A stretch of DNA of 64,000 bases from Adineta steineri (lineage: Eukaryota > Rotifera > Eurotatoria > Adinetida > Adinetidae): contig CAJNOI010000022.1 in NCBI GenBank assembly GCA_905250115.1, positions 558,001 to 622,000 on the forward strand, in the 5' to 3' direction. Positions 10,761 through 22,864 of this stretch are shown here, piece after piece. The position numbers and the translations under genes were made by a program. The notes below the pieces were generated by a model. That model was not told where the DNA came from and made no database searches. It worked only from the letters and a program-made list of their open reading frames with translations. The stretch's first letter is position 1; every line of letters starts with the position of its first letter.

Positions 10761-13700
10761 ATGGAAAAAAACACATTGGAATCGCTACCTAACGAACTAT
10801 TACTTGTAATATTTCGTTATTTAACTTCATTCGATCTCTGTCGAGCTTTTCTTGATGCGAAGAATACCCGTATAGAACAACTACTCACTTCTATGCGCCA
10901 CTCATTAGATGTCAGTTCAATGCATTACAGTCAACTGCGACAGTTTTTAAGTGCCGATGAAGAACATATTATGAATCGTGTTACTTCTTCAGTAGATACT
11001 ATTGTGTTTCGTGATACTCGTGCCTGCATAATGCTATTCGACCACTGGAACAATATATTAAATAATACTAGATCGTCGAATATGTGGTTACCATCACTCA
11101 AGAAGCTTGTTATATTGAATACAAACTATTACTATCATCTATTCGTTGCATCTTTGTTAAAATCATTAGTATTTTCTAACTTTGTATTACAAACTTTGCA
11201 TCTTGTATTTGACTTACCTTCAATATCATACTCAGATACACTGTCTGAACTCGTCGGTTGTCGTATTGCAGTTCACACTGTCATACTAGAAGTTGAACAA
11301 GGTATGTTGTCAAATAAATACTCCAGTACAAATTGTATACGAATGACTGCTGAAATAATATTAATATCACATACTGTTACAATACATTGTCTGCTAGTTT
11401 TAATTGTATAAAGGTTCTGCTATTCTAGACATGCCAAACCCAAATAAAATATTTCTTGTTGAAGCAGATAGTAAATATAGAAGTTATAGAATTTTCTTCA
11501 AAACTATCACTTGTATCTATCAGATAGTCTTAGCAGTGGTGCATTCGTCCTGTGCACCCTTAATAACATCACTCTCTGACTATTATTATCTTTGCTATAT
11601 GTTTATTTTGTTTTTAGGTCATGAATTTCGTTTTAAATCTCCTGTTAAAGGTTTACATGAAATGCGATCACTCCGGTGGCCAAATACAGTTCAATTAACT
11701 TTAAGTATCCAACAATCGAGCGAAATTATGCTCCTATTTCGACGTAATGCTCTGCCTGCAATCGAACATTTGAATATTATTAATGAAGAAATACGTACTT
11801 GTTCATCATTACAGCAACATACATCAGTATCGAATATCCGACTTCTCGATAAAGATCTATTTTTAATGTTAGATGATTGCCGATTGCGATCTTTATTAAT
11901 ACGCTACATCTCTCTTGGCGATCTAGTTACAATAATTGGTTCGTTAAAGATGCCTTTACTTGAGAAATTAACACTCATTGATATGCACGATAATAGTAAG
12001 TTATCATTATGTGAAACCAAATACTGAATTATCTTATTACTTTGTACAGTATCCTATATCTTATATGAATGCAATTATTTCCGTTTCATTTGATACTGAA
12101 AGATAGACTTTGATATGAACTATGTCTACCAAGAGTTGTTTACACGAAAGTAATTAATCAATACTCTGAATATGTTCCTTTGTTTCAATCATTATTTTTT
12201 TATGCTAAAATTCTCGATTGTGTCGTAGTCGTAGTAGTCAATGCAGTATTGATAGTCACTCTTAAATTCCATACAAGAATTTGCAATCTGGTTTCTATAT
12301 TCTTTACATTGGCATATCCACTTTTATTCTAACAATCAACCTTGTTGAAATGTAATGATAATGGAGAAGAGCACGAAGGTGTTGCTTCGAAATATACTAT
12401 TTTTAAAACAGTATCTTTCTTTTTGTAGCACTGGATCATCTTAGCAAGTTCCAAGAAATATGTTGCTCTACACATTTACCTGCACTAAAAGCTCTTCACT
12501 TTTCATTATGTTTTCCTGCAACACTTGAGCATGCATGGCGAACTAGCTCAGTTGGATACAAGTGTGAATGGCCTTTCGATAATCTCAATTACTATATGGA
12601 GGACATTCTGATTTTCACTGATGATGCATTACATTGCATAAAAAAGACATTTTTCGTTGTCTATCGATCTCCAGTTAGCGTGATTTTACAACATAAACGT
12701 ACTTTACATAATCATGGTTTTCCATTACATGTACCTATACCTGTTAACACAGCTCAACGACGATACATGGAGTGGACTTGTGTTGAAGTGAACACAAATG
12801 ATCAATTAAATAACACTTTGCGAATGATTGCAAGCGGTCCTGTTGATAAACTCAAGCTGACCTATTTACATCAACAGGTAAGCATATGTGAAACGCGATG
12901 ATGAATAAAGGATACTAGTTGAAAACATCCATCATAGAGAACTTTTCAATTTAAAATTTGTTAGACATAGCAATGCTTATTAGGGGTGTCGGTTTAGCAT
13001 TAGTACTGGAATTAATGCGCATACTTTGAATCTATTTGGCGCTAGCATTATGGTTAGCGTCATTTTTAATGCGAATACAAATGTTGCTTGCACTCGAATC
13101 TTTAACACTCGATACTCAAAGTATTCTCATAACAGCACAACGATAATTATACACCTGAATTCCCAAGAATTATTTAAAGATGTGCTAATTTCATATTAGT
13201 ATCTCTTTCTTAAAACAATACATCTCATCTCGTCATATATCATACATGTATTAGCACTGAAAATATTTCCTAATGCAGTGCAGTACATCTGCTATTTATA
13301 GTCAAATTATTCCTCGACCATATGTGATTATCTAATATGAGAGGATAAATTAAATCACTTAGTGAAATCTATAAAGTGCCATGTATTTGAATATATAATT
13401 GTATTAATAAATTAACTTAAAAAATTTGATTTTCTCGCAGTTTTTTGTTAATTTACAGATGAACATTTGATGTTCGAGTGCATTGCTTCTCTATCAGAAA
13501 TTTATTAGTAATTAAGAATTGATTATGTCATATATATTAAGGAACCTCCTGTCTTAAGAAAAATTTGATTCCATATTACAAGTTTGAAAAAATAATTAGA
13601 TATTAAGAAAGTTATAAATATAGTTTGCTTACCAAAAAGATTAACGACATCTTCACACTTGATGAATGTATCCATACTATATATGTATATATTTTTAGAC

Positions 13701-14256
13701 AAATATGCCAACAATACCGAGCGATATTGCAGGTGGAAACTTGTCGCTTAATTATTTGCATTCATTGACTTTTAACTTTGAGACAGTGTCGATTCAAAGT
13801 TCTCAACGTGTGGCTATAGTCCACCATTTTCTAAATGCATCACCAAATGTTTCACATCTTGCAGTAGCATGGAAAGATTTTCAAAACATGTCACACACTT
13901 ACTCAAATTTAAGACACATACACCTTTTATTAGACCATATGTTGTACCTCCAACCTAAAGAATATATCGATATTTATCGACTGACTCAATTAACCCCTAA
14001 TATACGTCGTTTTGAAACGAGTGGTGGAAATATAACGTTCAATGAAAATACGATTGAATTTGTTTTAAATTTAATTCGTCGATTTCGTCAATTAGTAACG
14101 TTAACGTTGAATAAAGGTACTTATTATCAATCCAAAGAGAAGCAAAAAATTATGTTCTTAGAATCGTTGATTGCAGCTGGTAATGGACAATTATTTGATA
14201 TTAATAATATTCAAATTAAACTTTATTCATGTAATGTACTACATATTTGGCTTTAA
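10761..14256 (+). CDS. F-box protein with divergent leucine-rich C-terminus
   Basis: Four in-phase exons (10761-11301, 11618-11995, 12429-12877, 13699-14256) give 641 residues. The N-terminus LESLPNELLLVIFRYLTSFDLC is a typical F-box, the segment that binds Skp1 in SCF ubiquitin ligases. The remainder has irregular leucine-rich stretches (LEKLTLIDMHDNS, LRSLLIRYISL, RQLVTLTLNKG) that look like diverged LRRs for substrate binding. The introns (316, 433 and 821 bp) are much longer than the 50-60 bp usual in this window. Intron 3 has repetitive GCATTAG/TTAGCG words. The substrate is unknown. The last exon ends at the first stop, and a further downstream exon cannot be excluded. Confidence 0.78.
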
Positions 14257-15105
14257 CGTTGCGTATCACATCGAAAAATATATATAATGACGAGTTAAAT
14301 TGTGTATTGACATATATAGTCAAAATCAAAGATTGTCGAACAAGACATTGTTGAAATTTCAATATCCAACTTTAACTGGTTTTCTTTTCTTTTTTTATGT
14401 TAAATAATAAAAAAGTTCATTTACAGATTCCTTTAAATCATGAAGGCTAATGAATTAAGTTTTATTGCATTGCGATAAATCAGGTAACGTATTTCAACTA
14501 TCATAATAAAGATATATCCAGGGAAAGTACTGTTATAGTAGAAATTTAAGTTTATGGATATATATATATATATATCGATATAGAAACACGTGTTGATTCT
14601 ATTTTCTTCTCTATCAGTATTTCAAATATCATTTCTTATTTAAATCTAATCGTTGTCCGCACATATTAACAAAATGTGATTAGGTACAAAAAGTAAATTA
14701 ATAAACGATATAAACGTTGATCATTTCGGTTGCTCAAATGGTCGTTTAGGAAGCACATGTATTGCTACGTGTATTGGATTTGTCGTAACTTTGAGTGATG
14801 GTCAAGATGTATGTATCGAACAGAAAAGCGATATACTTTTTCCTAAGGTAGTTACCTTGGAAAATATGCGTATATGCTTTAAAAATATCGCCAAGCATGT
14901 TTTTGGATGTATTACCAACATCAACCCTTACGTAAGTGTTCTCTACTTAATTTCGTATCTGCAGTCAATCGATAAAATTAAATGTTTGATTTATTCATAT
15001 TTTCTAAATAACGATCTTTCATATTTTAATTAACAAAAAGTAAATTTCCTCTGTATCATAATTTTGAAAATAATATATAACATTAATTCAATTCATTTTC
15101 TAGAG
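14257..15105. other. Intergenic, one weak ORF
   Basis: AT-rich with a TA run near 14560. An open stretch at about 14720-15033 encodes a Cys-containing peptide I do not recognise. It might be an upstream relic of the hAT transposase that follows, but no family motif supports this. Confidence 0.35.
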
Positions 15106-15719
15106 CGGTGCTAATATTAGATGGAATGAATGATCGCACACGTTTTGAACAACTACAGAATGCGACAAATGGTGTAATTAAAAATAATGTCGATAATGAT
15201 AGCAAAATTGAATTATCTTATTATCGACAATTATGGAATAATATAATTTGCAATAACGTATGTTTCAATCAGTTACAGCATGCGGAAGAATTCGAAGAAA
15301 TCACCGGTGCAGCTAGTCTTGATTTAATCGTTGATAAACATATATTGCTGTTGGAAAATCACGCGATCTTTCAGAAGACGATTTACCAAACTATTACCGT
15401 CTTGAAGGTGCAGGTGTTGAAATTGTATCAACCTCACATCCACACTCATACCGTCAAGATGAAAATTGTTAAATCGACTTTAACTGATAATCCACTTGAT
15501 TTCTGGCGCGCCAATCTAATTAATTTTCCAGTCTTATCCAAAGTAGCATGACAAATACATAGTATTCCTACTTTACCAGCTGCCGTGGAAAGACAATTCA
15601 GTGATGCTGGTATTGTAGTTAATGAACGCCGAACAGGTTTCGATCCCAATCAAGTTGATAACATCCTCTTTATTCGTTCTGTGGAAAAGACGAAACATGC
15701 TGAACGATCCATGACATGA
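15106..15719 (+). pseudogene. hAT-family transposase remnant, C-terminal dimerisation region
   Basis: The frame reads LILDGMNDRTRF, then DNPLDFWRANLINFPVLS, an in-frame TGA, then IPTLPAAVERQFSDAGIVVN and ERRTGFDPNQVDNILFIRS. This is the hallmark hAT dimerisation domain (PLdFW...FP.Ls...lsip...aavER.FSdaG...ERRt). The protein is broken by the TGA near 15549 and by a telomere-like hairpin (15401-15458) replacing coding sequence. No N-terminal BED finger or catalytic region was found upstream, so it is a dead fragment. Confidence 0.8.
15401..15458. repeat. Telomere-like hairpin element, copy B, inside the hAT relic
   Basis: CTTGAAGGTGCAGGTGTTGA at the left and CTCACATCCACACTCATACC followed by GTCAAG at the right form diverged inverted arms of the same family as copy A. 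It lies in the middle of the decayed transposase frame. Confidence 0.6.
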
Positions 15720-16888
15720 ACGTCTTTTTTGTATGAGTTTATTTATATAAAGTTATTGTGCACTTGAAGTAAAATGTCCTTTATTACTATTTTTTTCTGA
15801 TATATTGTATTTATAAAAACAATGATATATATTTTCTTTGTGTGAATGGATGAAACTTTGTATACTTGATTGTAATAAAATTATGTAATGTAATATGAAA
15901 TAGTAAAAGAATTGATAGTATTAGTCGAGCCACAGCTACACAAAGAATTTATTTTTTTAACGATATTTGACTAACATGTAGTTTCATAGGATGAGATGGG
16001 ATGGGACGAGAAATGTTTATTTCATGGTCCCATCACATGGGACGAAAGTTTTTTTTATAAGATCGTGTAGGATAGATTCCTTTTAAAAATCTATCATCCC
16101 ATCTCATCGAATATTTTGAAGAATACTTGTTCCATGGAACGACTTTTCATGTCCCATCCCACCCCACGCAATGTTCTGTAACTTAGTCATTCGAAAGCTT
16201 AATAAGAATATCTAGAATGTTATGTTATCGTAAAGATTAGTTGTTTTTTCGCATACGTTCAATTTAGCTGATCCACTTCTATAATTTACAGTATCCTCTA
16301 CGAAACACCAAAGTGTGGTGGTAATGCAAAAATGAGATATCGTTGTAAGACATCTCTTCAAACAATTTCTCTCTTACTCAGAATTCGAGATCAGGGGACT
16401 ATAATTGACTTTTCTACATGATAAAATAAATTATAATTCATCACTATTTTCAATATGTCTAAATTGATGAATACATCATGAGCAAATATGTACTCTTTTT
16501 ATTTAATTATAATTAATGATGAATACTAATTGATTGATTAAACAAGACCATACGTTGACGACATATCCATATATATCTATATCTTAGCTTTCTCGCCTTT
16601 TCTTCATCATACGAGGCCTCGCTCCGCACTATTACAACTCAATTTCATATATGTTATTCTTCTTTCATTACAGGGAACACTTGTACAGAATTAGAAACGT
16701 ATATATCACTGAAAAGGTCATTTATACAATTACGTATGTATGTGTATTACCTTATCAGTCCGCTTTGTCCATTACGTTTTTACTATTTACAGAGTTATTG
16801 TCTTTACGCTCGCATGGGACACTGCAAACCAAAATTAATTCAAAAATAATTAAACAAAATATTCTTTTATTTAGTTATCAATTATTCT
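15720..16888. other. Intergenic, contains an inverted GATGGGATGGGAC element
   Basis: AT-rich. The structure at 15988-16166 is listed separately. The small ORF at 16651-17058 overlaps the 3' end of the ADP-ribosyltransferase gene and has no domain. Confidence 0.5.
15988..16166. repeat. Inverted GGATGAGATGGGATGGGAC element
   Basis: GGATGAGATGGGATGGGACGA at 15988 reappears inverted as ATCATCCCATCTCATCGA (16093-16110) and again as GTCCCATCCCACCCCAC (16150-16166). CCCATCACATGGGAC lies between them. It is a likely small fold-back element; the ends are undefined. Confidence 0.5.
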
Positions 16889-19204
16889 TTATAATTTCTT
16901 TCTTACAATTTCAATCGTGCGTTTCACAGTCTTTATATTCGGATGATTTGGAGGGAATGCACGTTGCCATATGTCTAGAGCACGTTCAAAATATGACAGT
17001 GCTTTCGAATGGCCTTTCATATCTTGATACGCAAAACCGGTGTTATAGTATGAAATAGCCAATGAAGGGTGATTTGAAGGAAGAGTTTTTTGTTGAATTT
17101 CAAGTGCTTTTTCATAAAATGAAAGTGCTTCCGAGTACTCTCCCATACTATGATACATACCACCGATGTTGTTGTATGACTGTGCCAAATCAGGATGATT
17201 CGAAGGAAGAGTTTTTTTTCGAATGTTGAGTGCTTTTTCGTGTGATGAGAGTGCTTTCGAGCGCTCTCCCATCTTGTTATACATACCACCGATGTTGTTG
17301 TATGAAGTAGCCAATAAAGGATGGTTTGAAGGAAGAGATTTTTGCTGAATTTCAAGTGCTTTTTCGAAAAACGAAAGTGCTTTCGAGTACTGTGTCATCT
17401 TACTATAAATCAAACCGATGTTGATGTATGAAGTAGCTAAATGAGGATGATTTGAAGGAAGAGTTTTTTGTTGAATTTCAAGTGCTTTTTCGTAAAATGA
17501 AAGTGCTTTCGAGTAGTCGCCCATGATGTTATACACATTACCAATGTTATTGTATGAAATAGCCAATGAAGAATGATTTGAAGGAAGAGTTTTTTGCTGA
17601 ATTTTAAGTGCTTTTTCGTAAAATGAAAGTGCTTTCGAGTAGTCGCCCATGTTTTTATACACCAAACCGATGTTGTTGTACGAAGTAGCCAAATCAGGAT
17701 GATTTGAAGGGAGATATTTTTGAAAAATTTGAAGTGCTTGTTCGTAATACCATATAGCCTTTTCATAATCACCTTGATTCATATGTACACCTCCGAGTTG
17801 ATTATAATAAGGCGCTTTTTCACCCTCATAAGATGTCTGTTCGAGTAATACATTATAAAGTTCTTTTGCTTTATCAAATTGACCAATCTGAAGCAATAAG
17901 TTACTCAATCTTTGCCATCCAGTACCATTAGTTTCTTCTCGTATTCGATCAGTAAGTAATCGTAGTTGTTGATCATCATCCGACGTTAATTGTAATTCAA
18001 CTTCATAAAATTGATTCTCATTATCCATTTGTTTAATTGCACTCACCCGAAACACTGTGTGCATTGAGAAGAGAATTTCATCTTCTTCTCTAAAATAGCT
18101 CTCCTCTTTGATTGAGGCAAATGGTGTTAATTTAATAGAAGGATCTATTGACATTATAAAAAGAATGCCCACCTTGTCCGGTTCTGTTGAAGCAATGCGA
18201 GCATAGCCGATGGATACGACTTTATCTTTGCTGGTGGACAAGAAATTGTTGAATGACATTAAGCCGCCTTGTGTTTGCTGAAGTTTTTCAAAGTCTGATT
18301 TCACAAAACCTTGTCCTCGATAAACTAAAAAAGGTTTTGTTCCGTAAGCATTGATCTGTTGTTCATATAGCTGTTGAATTTGCTTATGTACATCATGTAG
18401 AAAAAAACCCATAGTCATAATTATATCGGCGTTCATTGTTCGAAGACCATAATTGAGCATAGAAAAGATATTCGATGGAAAAGTATACCACCAAATAGCT
18501 AATTGATCTTGATACTCTTTCTCAAAACGGTCAATATATATTGGTGACAAGCAGTCATTATGTCGACAATAAGCTGTAAACTGTTTGATGGCTTGTTTAC
18601 CATGTTCCATATCAAGAAGAATATCCTTGAATATTTGAGTGTACATAAATGTTGGTTCCAACTGATTTGAATTAACAGTTGAATCCATTTCATTTACTGG
18701 AACAAAACTCATAGAAATCGAGTCTTGTTTGTATTGCTTGACATCTACTTGTAATCCGTGGCATAAGTCATCGATGTTGGTATGAACGCTCTTGATTTTT
18801 TGCCATTTTTGTGTCAATTCTTCATGTAAGGATTTAATGTTACTCAAGATATAAATACTATCCAGTTGAGGAATATCATTGATGAGAGGCATGATTTGTT
18901 GAACCATACTATTTTCGATAATGAGAAAAGACTTGATGTCTTGAGCATCACTAAGGAAGTCAATACATTCATCTCGTTGCTTAAAGACGTTCACATTGTC
19001 GACGATGGTTCGTATTTGTATCAAACTATTTTCATAATCTTTGTTTGTTTGATCCATACACTCCTCTAACCAGAGGACCGAGTAGTTTTGAATCATTCGT
19101 CTTCTTGGTGGGATAGCATTCGATGATGCTAGTGCTGTGCTATTGTTATTCATGAACGTATGTGATGATGAAAAAGCTTTTCGATTTGCTCCCAATCCAC
19201 TCAT
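16889..19204 (-). CDS. ADP-ribosyltransferase fused to a TPR array (paralogue 1)
   Basis: A single-exon protein of 771 residues. Residues about 40-165 form an alpha/beta module of unknown function (YSVLWLEECMD, FLIIENSM, DSIYILSN). Residues about 290-395 form an arginine-type ADP-ribosyltransferase domain that would transfer ADP-ribose from NAD. It has the R-S-ExE triad: VYRGQG (R near 296), NNFLSTS, and REEDEILFSMHTVF (E-x-E near 374). Residues about 430-771 form eight TPRs of 42 residues (NNIGxVYxxMGDYSKALSFY, then EKALEIQQKTLPSNHP), like kinesin light chain repeats that bind peptides. No signal peptide or membrane segment was seen, so it is probably cytosolic. A TATAAATA lies 84 bp upstream. 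It is the sister of the gene at 53075-55000. The biological target is unknown. Confidence 0.88.
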   Translation of the reverse strand: MSGLGANRKAFSSSHTFMNNNSTALASSNAIPPRRRMIQNYSVLWLEECMDQTNKDYENSLIQIRTIVDNVNVFKQRDECIDFLSDAQDIKSFLIIENSMVQQIMPLINDIPQLDSIYILSNIKSLHEELTQKWQKIKSVHTNIDDLCHGLQVDVKQYKQDSISMSFVPVNEMDSTVNSNQLEPTFMYTQIFKDILLDMEHGKQAIKQFTAYCRHNDCLSPIYIDRFEKEYQDQLAIWWYTFPSNIFSMLNYGLRTMNADIIMTMGFFLHDVHKQIQQLYEQQINAYGTKPFLVYRGQGFVKSDFEKLQQTQGGLMSFNNFLSTSKDKVVSIGYARIASTEPDKVGILFIMSIDPSIKLTPFASIKEESYFREEDEILFSMHTVFRVSAIKQMDNENQFYEVELQLTSDDDQQLRLLTDRIREETNGTGWQRLSNLLLQIGQFDKAKELYNVLLEQTSYEGEKAPYYNQLGGVHMNQGDYEKAIWYYEQALQIFQKYLPSNHPDLATSYNNIGLVYKNMGDYSKALSFYEKALKIQQKTLPSNHSSLAISYNNIGNVYNIMGDYSKALSFYEKALEIQQKTLPSNHPHLATSYINIGLIYSKMTQYSKALSFFEKALEIQQKSLPSNHPLLATSYNNIGGMYNKMGERSKALSSHEKALNIRKKTLPSNHPDLAQSYNNIGGMYHSMGEYSEALSFYEKALEIQQKTLPSNHPSLAISYYNTGFAYQDMKGHSKALSYFERALDIWQRAFPPNHPNIKTVKRTIEIVRKKL
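16950..17775 (-). repeat. 126-bp tandem coding repeat (TPR units)
   Basis: Coding tandem repeat within the ART gene. Seven 126-bp units encode one 42-residue TPR each. Adjacent units share long near-identical blocks, such as the stretch encoding KTLPSNHP and that encoding SKALSFYEKAL. This suggests recent unit duplication or conversion. Confidence 0.8.
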
Positions 19205-19287
19205 TTTGTTCTTATGATAATTTTATGTTGAATATAAGCTTGGCAATAATTTTTGTTGTTTAAATGGTAAAAAAACTCGTCGCTCTT

Positions 19288-19295
19288 ATTTATAA
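19288..19295 (-). promoter_or_regulatory. TATA box of the ART-TPR gene
   Basis: The minus strand reads TATAAATA, 84 bp upstream of the ATG of the 771-residue gene. The paralogue has TATAAAATG at a similar distance (55091-55099), which supports a shared core promoter design. Confidence 0.5.
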
Positions 19296-19752
19296 GACAG
19301 TGGCGTATTTTTCGTTTTTTTCGGTATATAAAATGTATGCAGTTTTTGTCAAGATTCAAAGAGAAAATTCAATAAGTTACTTATTAAAATATTGTTATGA
19401 AGAGTAAGACACAGAACAAGGTAAATAACGTTCGTAACAACGATCGCTACCAAACAAATGAGAAGCCAGCAAAATGATTTCGTTTTATAATTATTCATTC
19501 CAACTTTCTCTTGTCTTCATCTGCGCAATTATTCCAGTATGTCGATGCGCGCGCAGCACGTTGTTATTTAAATAGAAGAGAAAAAGAAATATGATTTATT
19601 CAGCGAATGTTGCTTGTCTTCGTCATACATAGTTTTGTTGTTAAGTGGTCCCAAGAAACTTATTAGACGAAAACGACTGAAGCCAAAAATTTTCAAAATT
19701 TTGTCAGTTTAATATGTTACAGATCTTCTATCAGTGAACGAGGAATAGCTAT

Positions 19753-19816
19753 CTTGAGGGTTTGAGTGTGGATATGAATCTACGTTTTTCATCTATATCC
19801 AGACTCACACCCTCAA
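19753..19816. repeat. Telomere-like hairpin element, copy C
   Basis: CTTGAGGGTTTGAGTGTGGATAT at 19753 pairs with ATATCCAGACTCACACCCTCAA. The stem continues into the spacer (GATATGAAT against ATCTATATC). It is a diverged member of the same hairpin family. Confidence 0.75.
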
Positions 19817-22800
19817 CTGTCAATTTTGTTTTGAAGAAAACATTCAGGCAGCATTATTTATTATATTCTATCAAAATTATATAGTAGAAGAATAGTTAAT
19901 AATACTTCTGGAACTTAAAGCGATTCTACGCATTTAAATTTCATAAATAAAATATTCATAGTTGAACGAGTTTAAAATACAATCCTTATTGAGAATGAAG
20001 AAAGACTATCTAACTAAATCAACGGAAATGTTTATACAATAAATTTTTTTATTGAATTAATTCAATTGTTTTTCCAACCATATACAAATGGCTTCAGGTC
20101 TAATAAGAGAAACATCTTGTCGAGTCTTATTCTTTTGATCTTTCCACCAGGAAAAATATTATATATGCCAAATATATTTTTAATTCTATTGAAATAAATT
20201 TTATTTCAACACTATTTCGGGATCCAAAACCAAACCCCATGTAAATAATAGAATGACGTTTTAACAACGTGACGTTCGAGAATAAATAAGTCAAGATCAT
20301 AAGGATCTCAAAGATTAGTACTGCAGTGAAAAGTATAAACATCTGCCAGAATTACACATCCTATGAAATAAAATGAATTCTAATCAAGTATTCTTTTTGA
20401 GATATTCATATCTACATGTTATGAAAGAAGAACGTTATTCACATGTTGTTCTTAGTTTTCTCTTATTTAAAAATTATCAATTTTCATTTATCTTTATCAA
20501 TCTGATGATCGTAAACAGTTGCTACTGTATCGAGTACTATTCGACAGGGAAGGATGTAACAGTACTAATACGGTATTGAGATATTGATATTGTTGCATCC
20601 CGAACTTGTAGTGATACAAGAAAATATTGATGATGTATGATAAGTAACAAAAAGAAAAGATGAAGAACAGTTATATCAATAATAACGAAAACCCAAATGA
20701 CAAAATACATTCGCCTTCTTTTCACTCAGATTATTAAAAAATTGTATGTAGACGTGATACTCTAACTTTAACATCCAGTTCAATGATGTGTAAGAACAAA
20801 CCTGTACAAAAACTTCTTCGGACGAAGATAAAACTATAAACAGAATCTCGATAATTATTAGCAAATGAATAAGAAGTGATATTCAGTCACAAATATTCGA
20901 ATATTCTTCTAGATTTTGTATGAAAAATATTGAAATAGACACGAAAACTTGATCCGTAATGAGGAATGCTGTATAATTTATCTCAAGTAACTTTTATTAT
21001 GATTTAATCAGATGTATAATTCTTGTCATCTTGTTAATAAGCTTAAAATTTGCTATAGATTCTATCATGTTTTCGAGAACACATAATAATAAATAACATA
21101 TTTATTCGTACAATTTGATAAATTTCATAATAAAAACTGTTCATAAACTGATAGAAGTATAATATAAGCGTATACAATGTGGAAAGTCATTAGGAGTTTA
21201 TGACCCTCATTAGATTGTACTTGAAGAATTTGAATATAGGTACGTAAGGAAAAGAATATTGTGTTGAAAATTATGTTAATTAGTTATAATGGAAAGAAAA
21301 TGTCACATCCTGTACTGTTTTTGTTTCTTTAGAAAAGGAGCAATTCGCAGGGGTTATTTTCGATTTATTATAGATCTCTTCAATTTTAAAGAAATGTCAT
21401 ATTTAAATAAAGCATATTCTGATCATTATTTTAATGTAGCCAAAGTTCAATTTTTTTTTAAATGCGAAACAATATTCTATGTAAACGATATTATTTTGTG
21501 ATCATGAATAATAAAATTTGGTTATTTTATAATCATTCTTTGCATTTATTGAGTTGACAGGAACACATATTGATAGGATTTTTCTTCAATGTTTCGTATT
21601 TTATGTCCCATAATTAAAAAAAAGAACATTATACCTCGATTAGATAGAAACTAATACTTCTTAAATAATAGAGTTTGTTTTTCAATTGATGTCATGTTTT
21701 TTGGTTAGCTTTTTTTAATACTGTTATTACGATGATAATATTCTACGTAGAAAAAAAATTCTGAATCTATATCTTAAAGAAATAATTTTTAGTTTTAATT
21801 CGAACTATAAGAATATTTTAAATAAAATCATATTCCTGACATCCACTTCCGTTTTCTTACATTATAATTTGTTAGTACTTAGAAGTCACATTCATTCAAA
21901 ATAAATATATAATCTTAAAGTTCGAAAAAAACAAATTTGTATGACCTTATTACTATTTATATATTCTATATAACTACGTTCTAATTACCTTAAAACTCTT
22001 TTTATACAAATTAAAGATCTAGATATGATCAACGAATGTGAATAATATTGCAGAAGCTATTTAAAAAAAGTATGTTTCTATGAGAACTAAGTCACCGATA
22101 TCATTCATAACTAATAACTATAGTTCTCAGATGTAAGTGTCAACAGTTTGAAAAGATTTTTACGTATTATTTTTTATTAAAGTATTAATGGGTGTATCCA
22201 AAATCAATGTCGCATTTAATACGACGGAATTCATGGTTCATTGCTTGTTCTATTTTAAAATAATTTTTGCGAGTTTTTCTAGCAGAAACGAACTCTATTA
22301 CCCTGTAATTGACTGTTATTTATATGATCGCTTCTTTTCATTGTTAAAATTTTAAATTCATTACTGCTCTAAATTGTCACTGAATATGTTTTAATAAAGC
22401 AACAACTCGTGCATACGATGAAAATACTTTTATTAATACAACAAGAAATGAACCGTCATTCCAAGCGCTAATAAATTTTTGGAATATAAAATACATATGC
22501 AAAATATGATTAAAATAAAAAATATCTAGAATTTGAAAAGTACCTAGAAGAGACATTCGAACTCAGAAAAATTCCCGCAGGATCTAGTAAGAAGCTTAAC
22601 TTAACATATACGTGAAGATTTAATCCTTTGTATTACTACGAGTAATATATAATTATAGAACATAGATTGTTTTTCCATTCTAATAACATTATCATTAGTT
22701 TTTCTAGCATTCTCCTCGATTTTTATCTCTCTTTTGAAACCCGCTGTGTAAAGATATCAGAGCGTATATATATATATATATACACCTTCAACCAGCAGTA

Positions 22801-22864
22801 CATTACACTTTACATTAAAATTTTTTTTCTCTACATTCTTTGAATTTAATCAAAAAAATTAAAC

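Larger units (their letters stand above)
19205..22864. other. Long AT-rich intergenic region
   Basis: No gene was recognised over 3.6 kb. Short ORFs (20127-20864, 21289-21501) are low-complexity and hydrophobic by composition only. It contains hairpin copy C (19753-19816) about 550 bp upstream of the ART gene. A (TA) run at about 22769-22783 lies 80-95 bp upstream of the GPCR start and may supply its TATA element. Confidence 0.5.

Noticed and set aside
14691..15033. Possible exon encoding a Cys-rich peptide upstream of the hAT relic
   Set aside because: No hAT motif, and no splice join to the downstream frame could be justified; kept only as a weak note.
16651..17058. 135-codon plus-strand ORF
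   Set aside because: Its second half is antisense to the ART-TPR gene, and the first half has no support.
16950..17775. Array of regularly spaced repeats considered as CRISPR-like
   Set aside because: The 126-bp units are contiguous in-frame TPR codons with no spacer structure.
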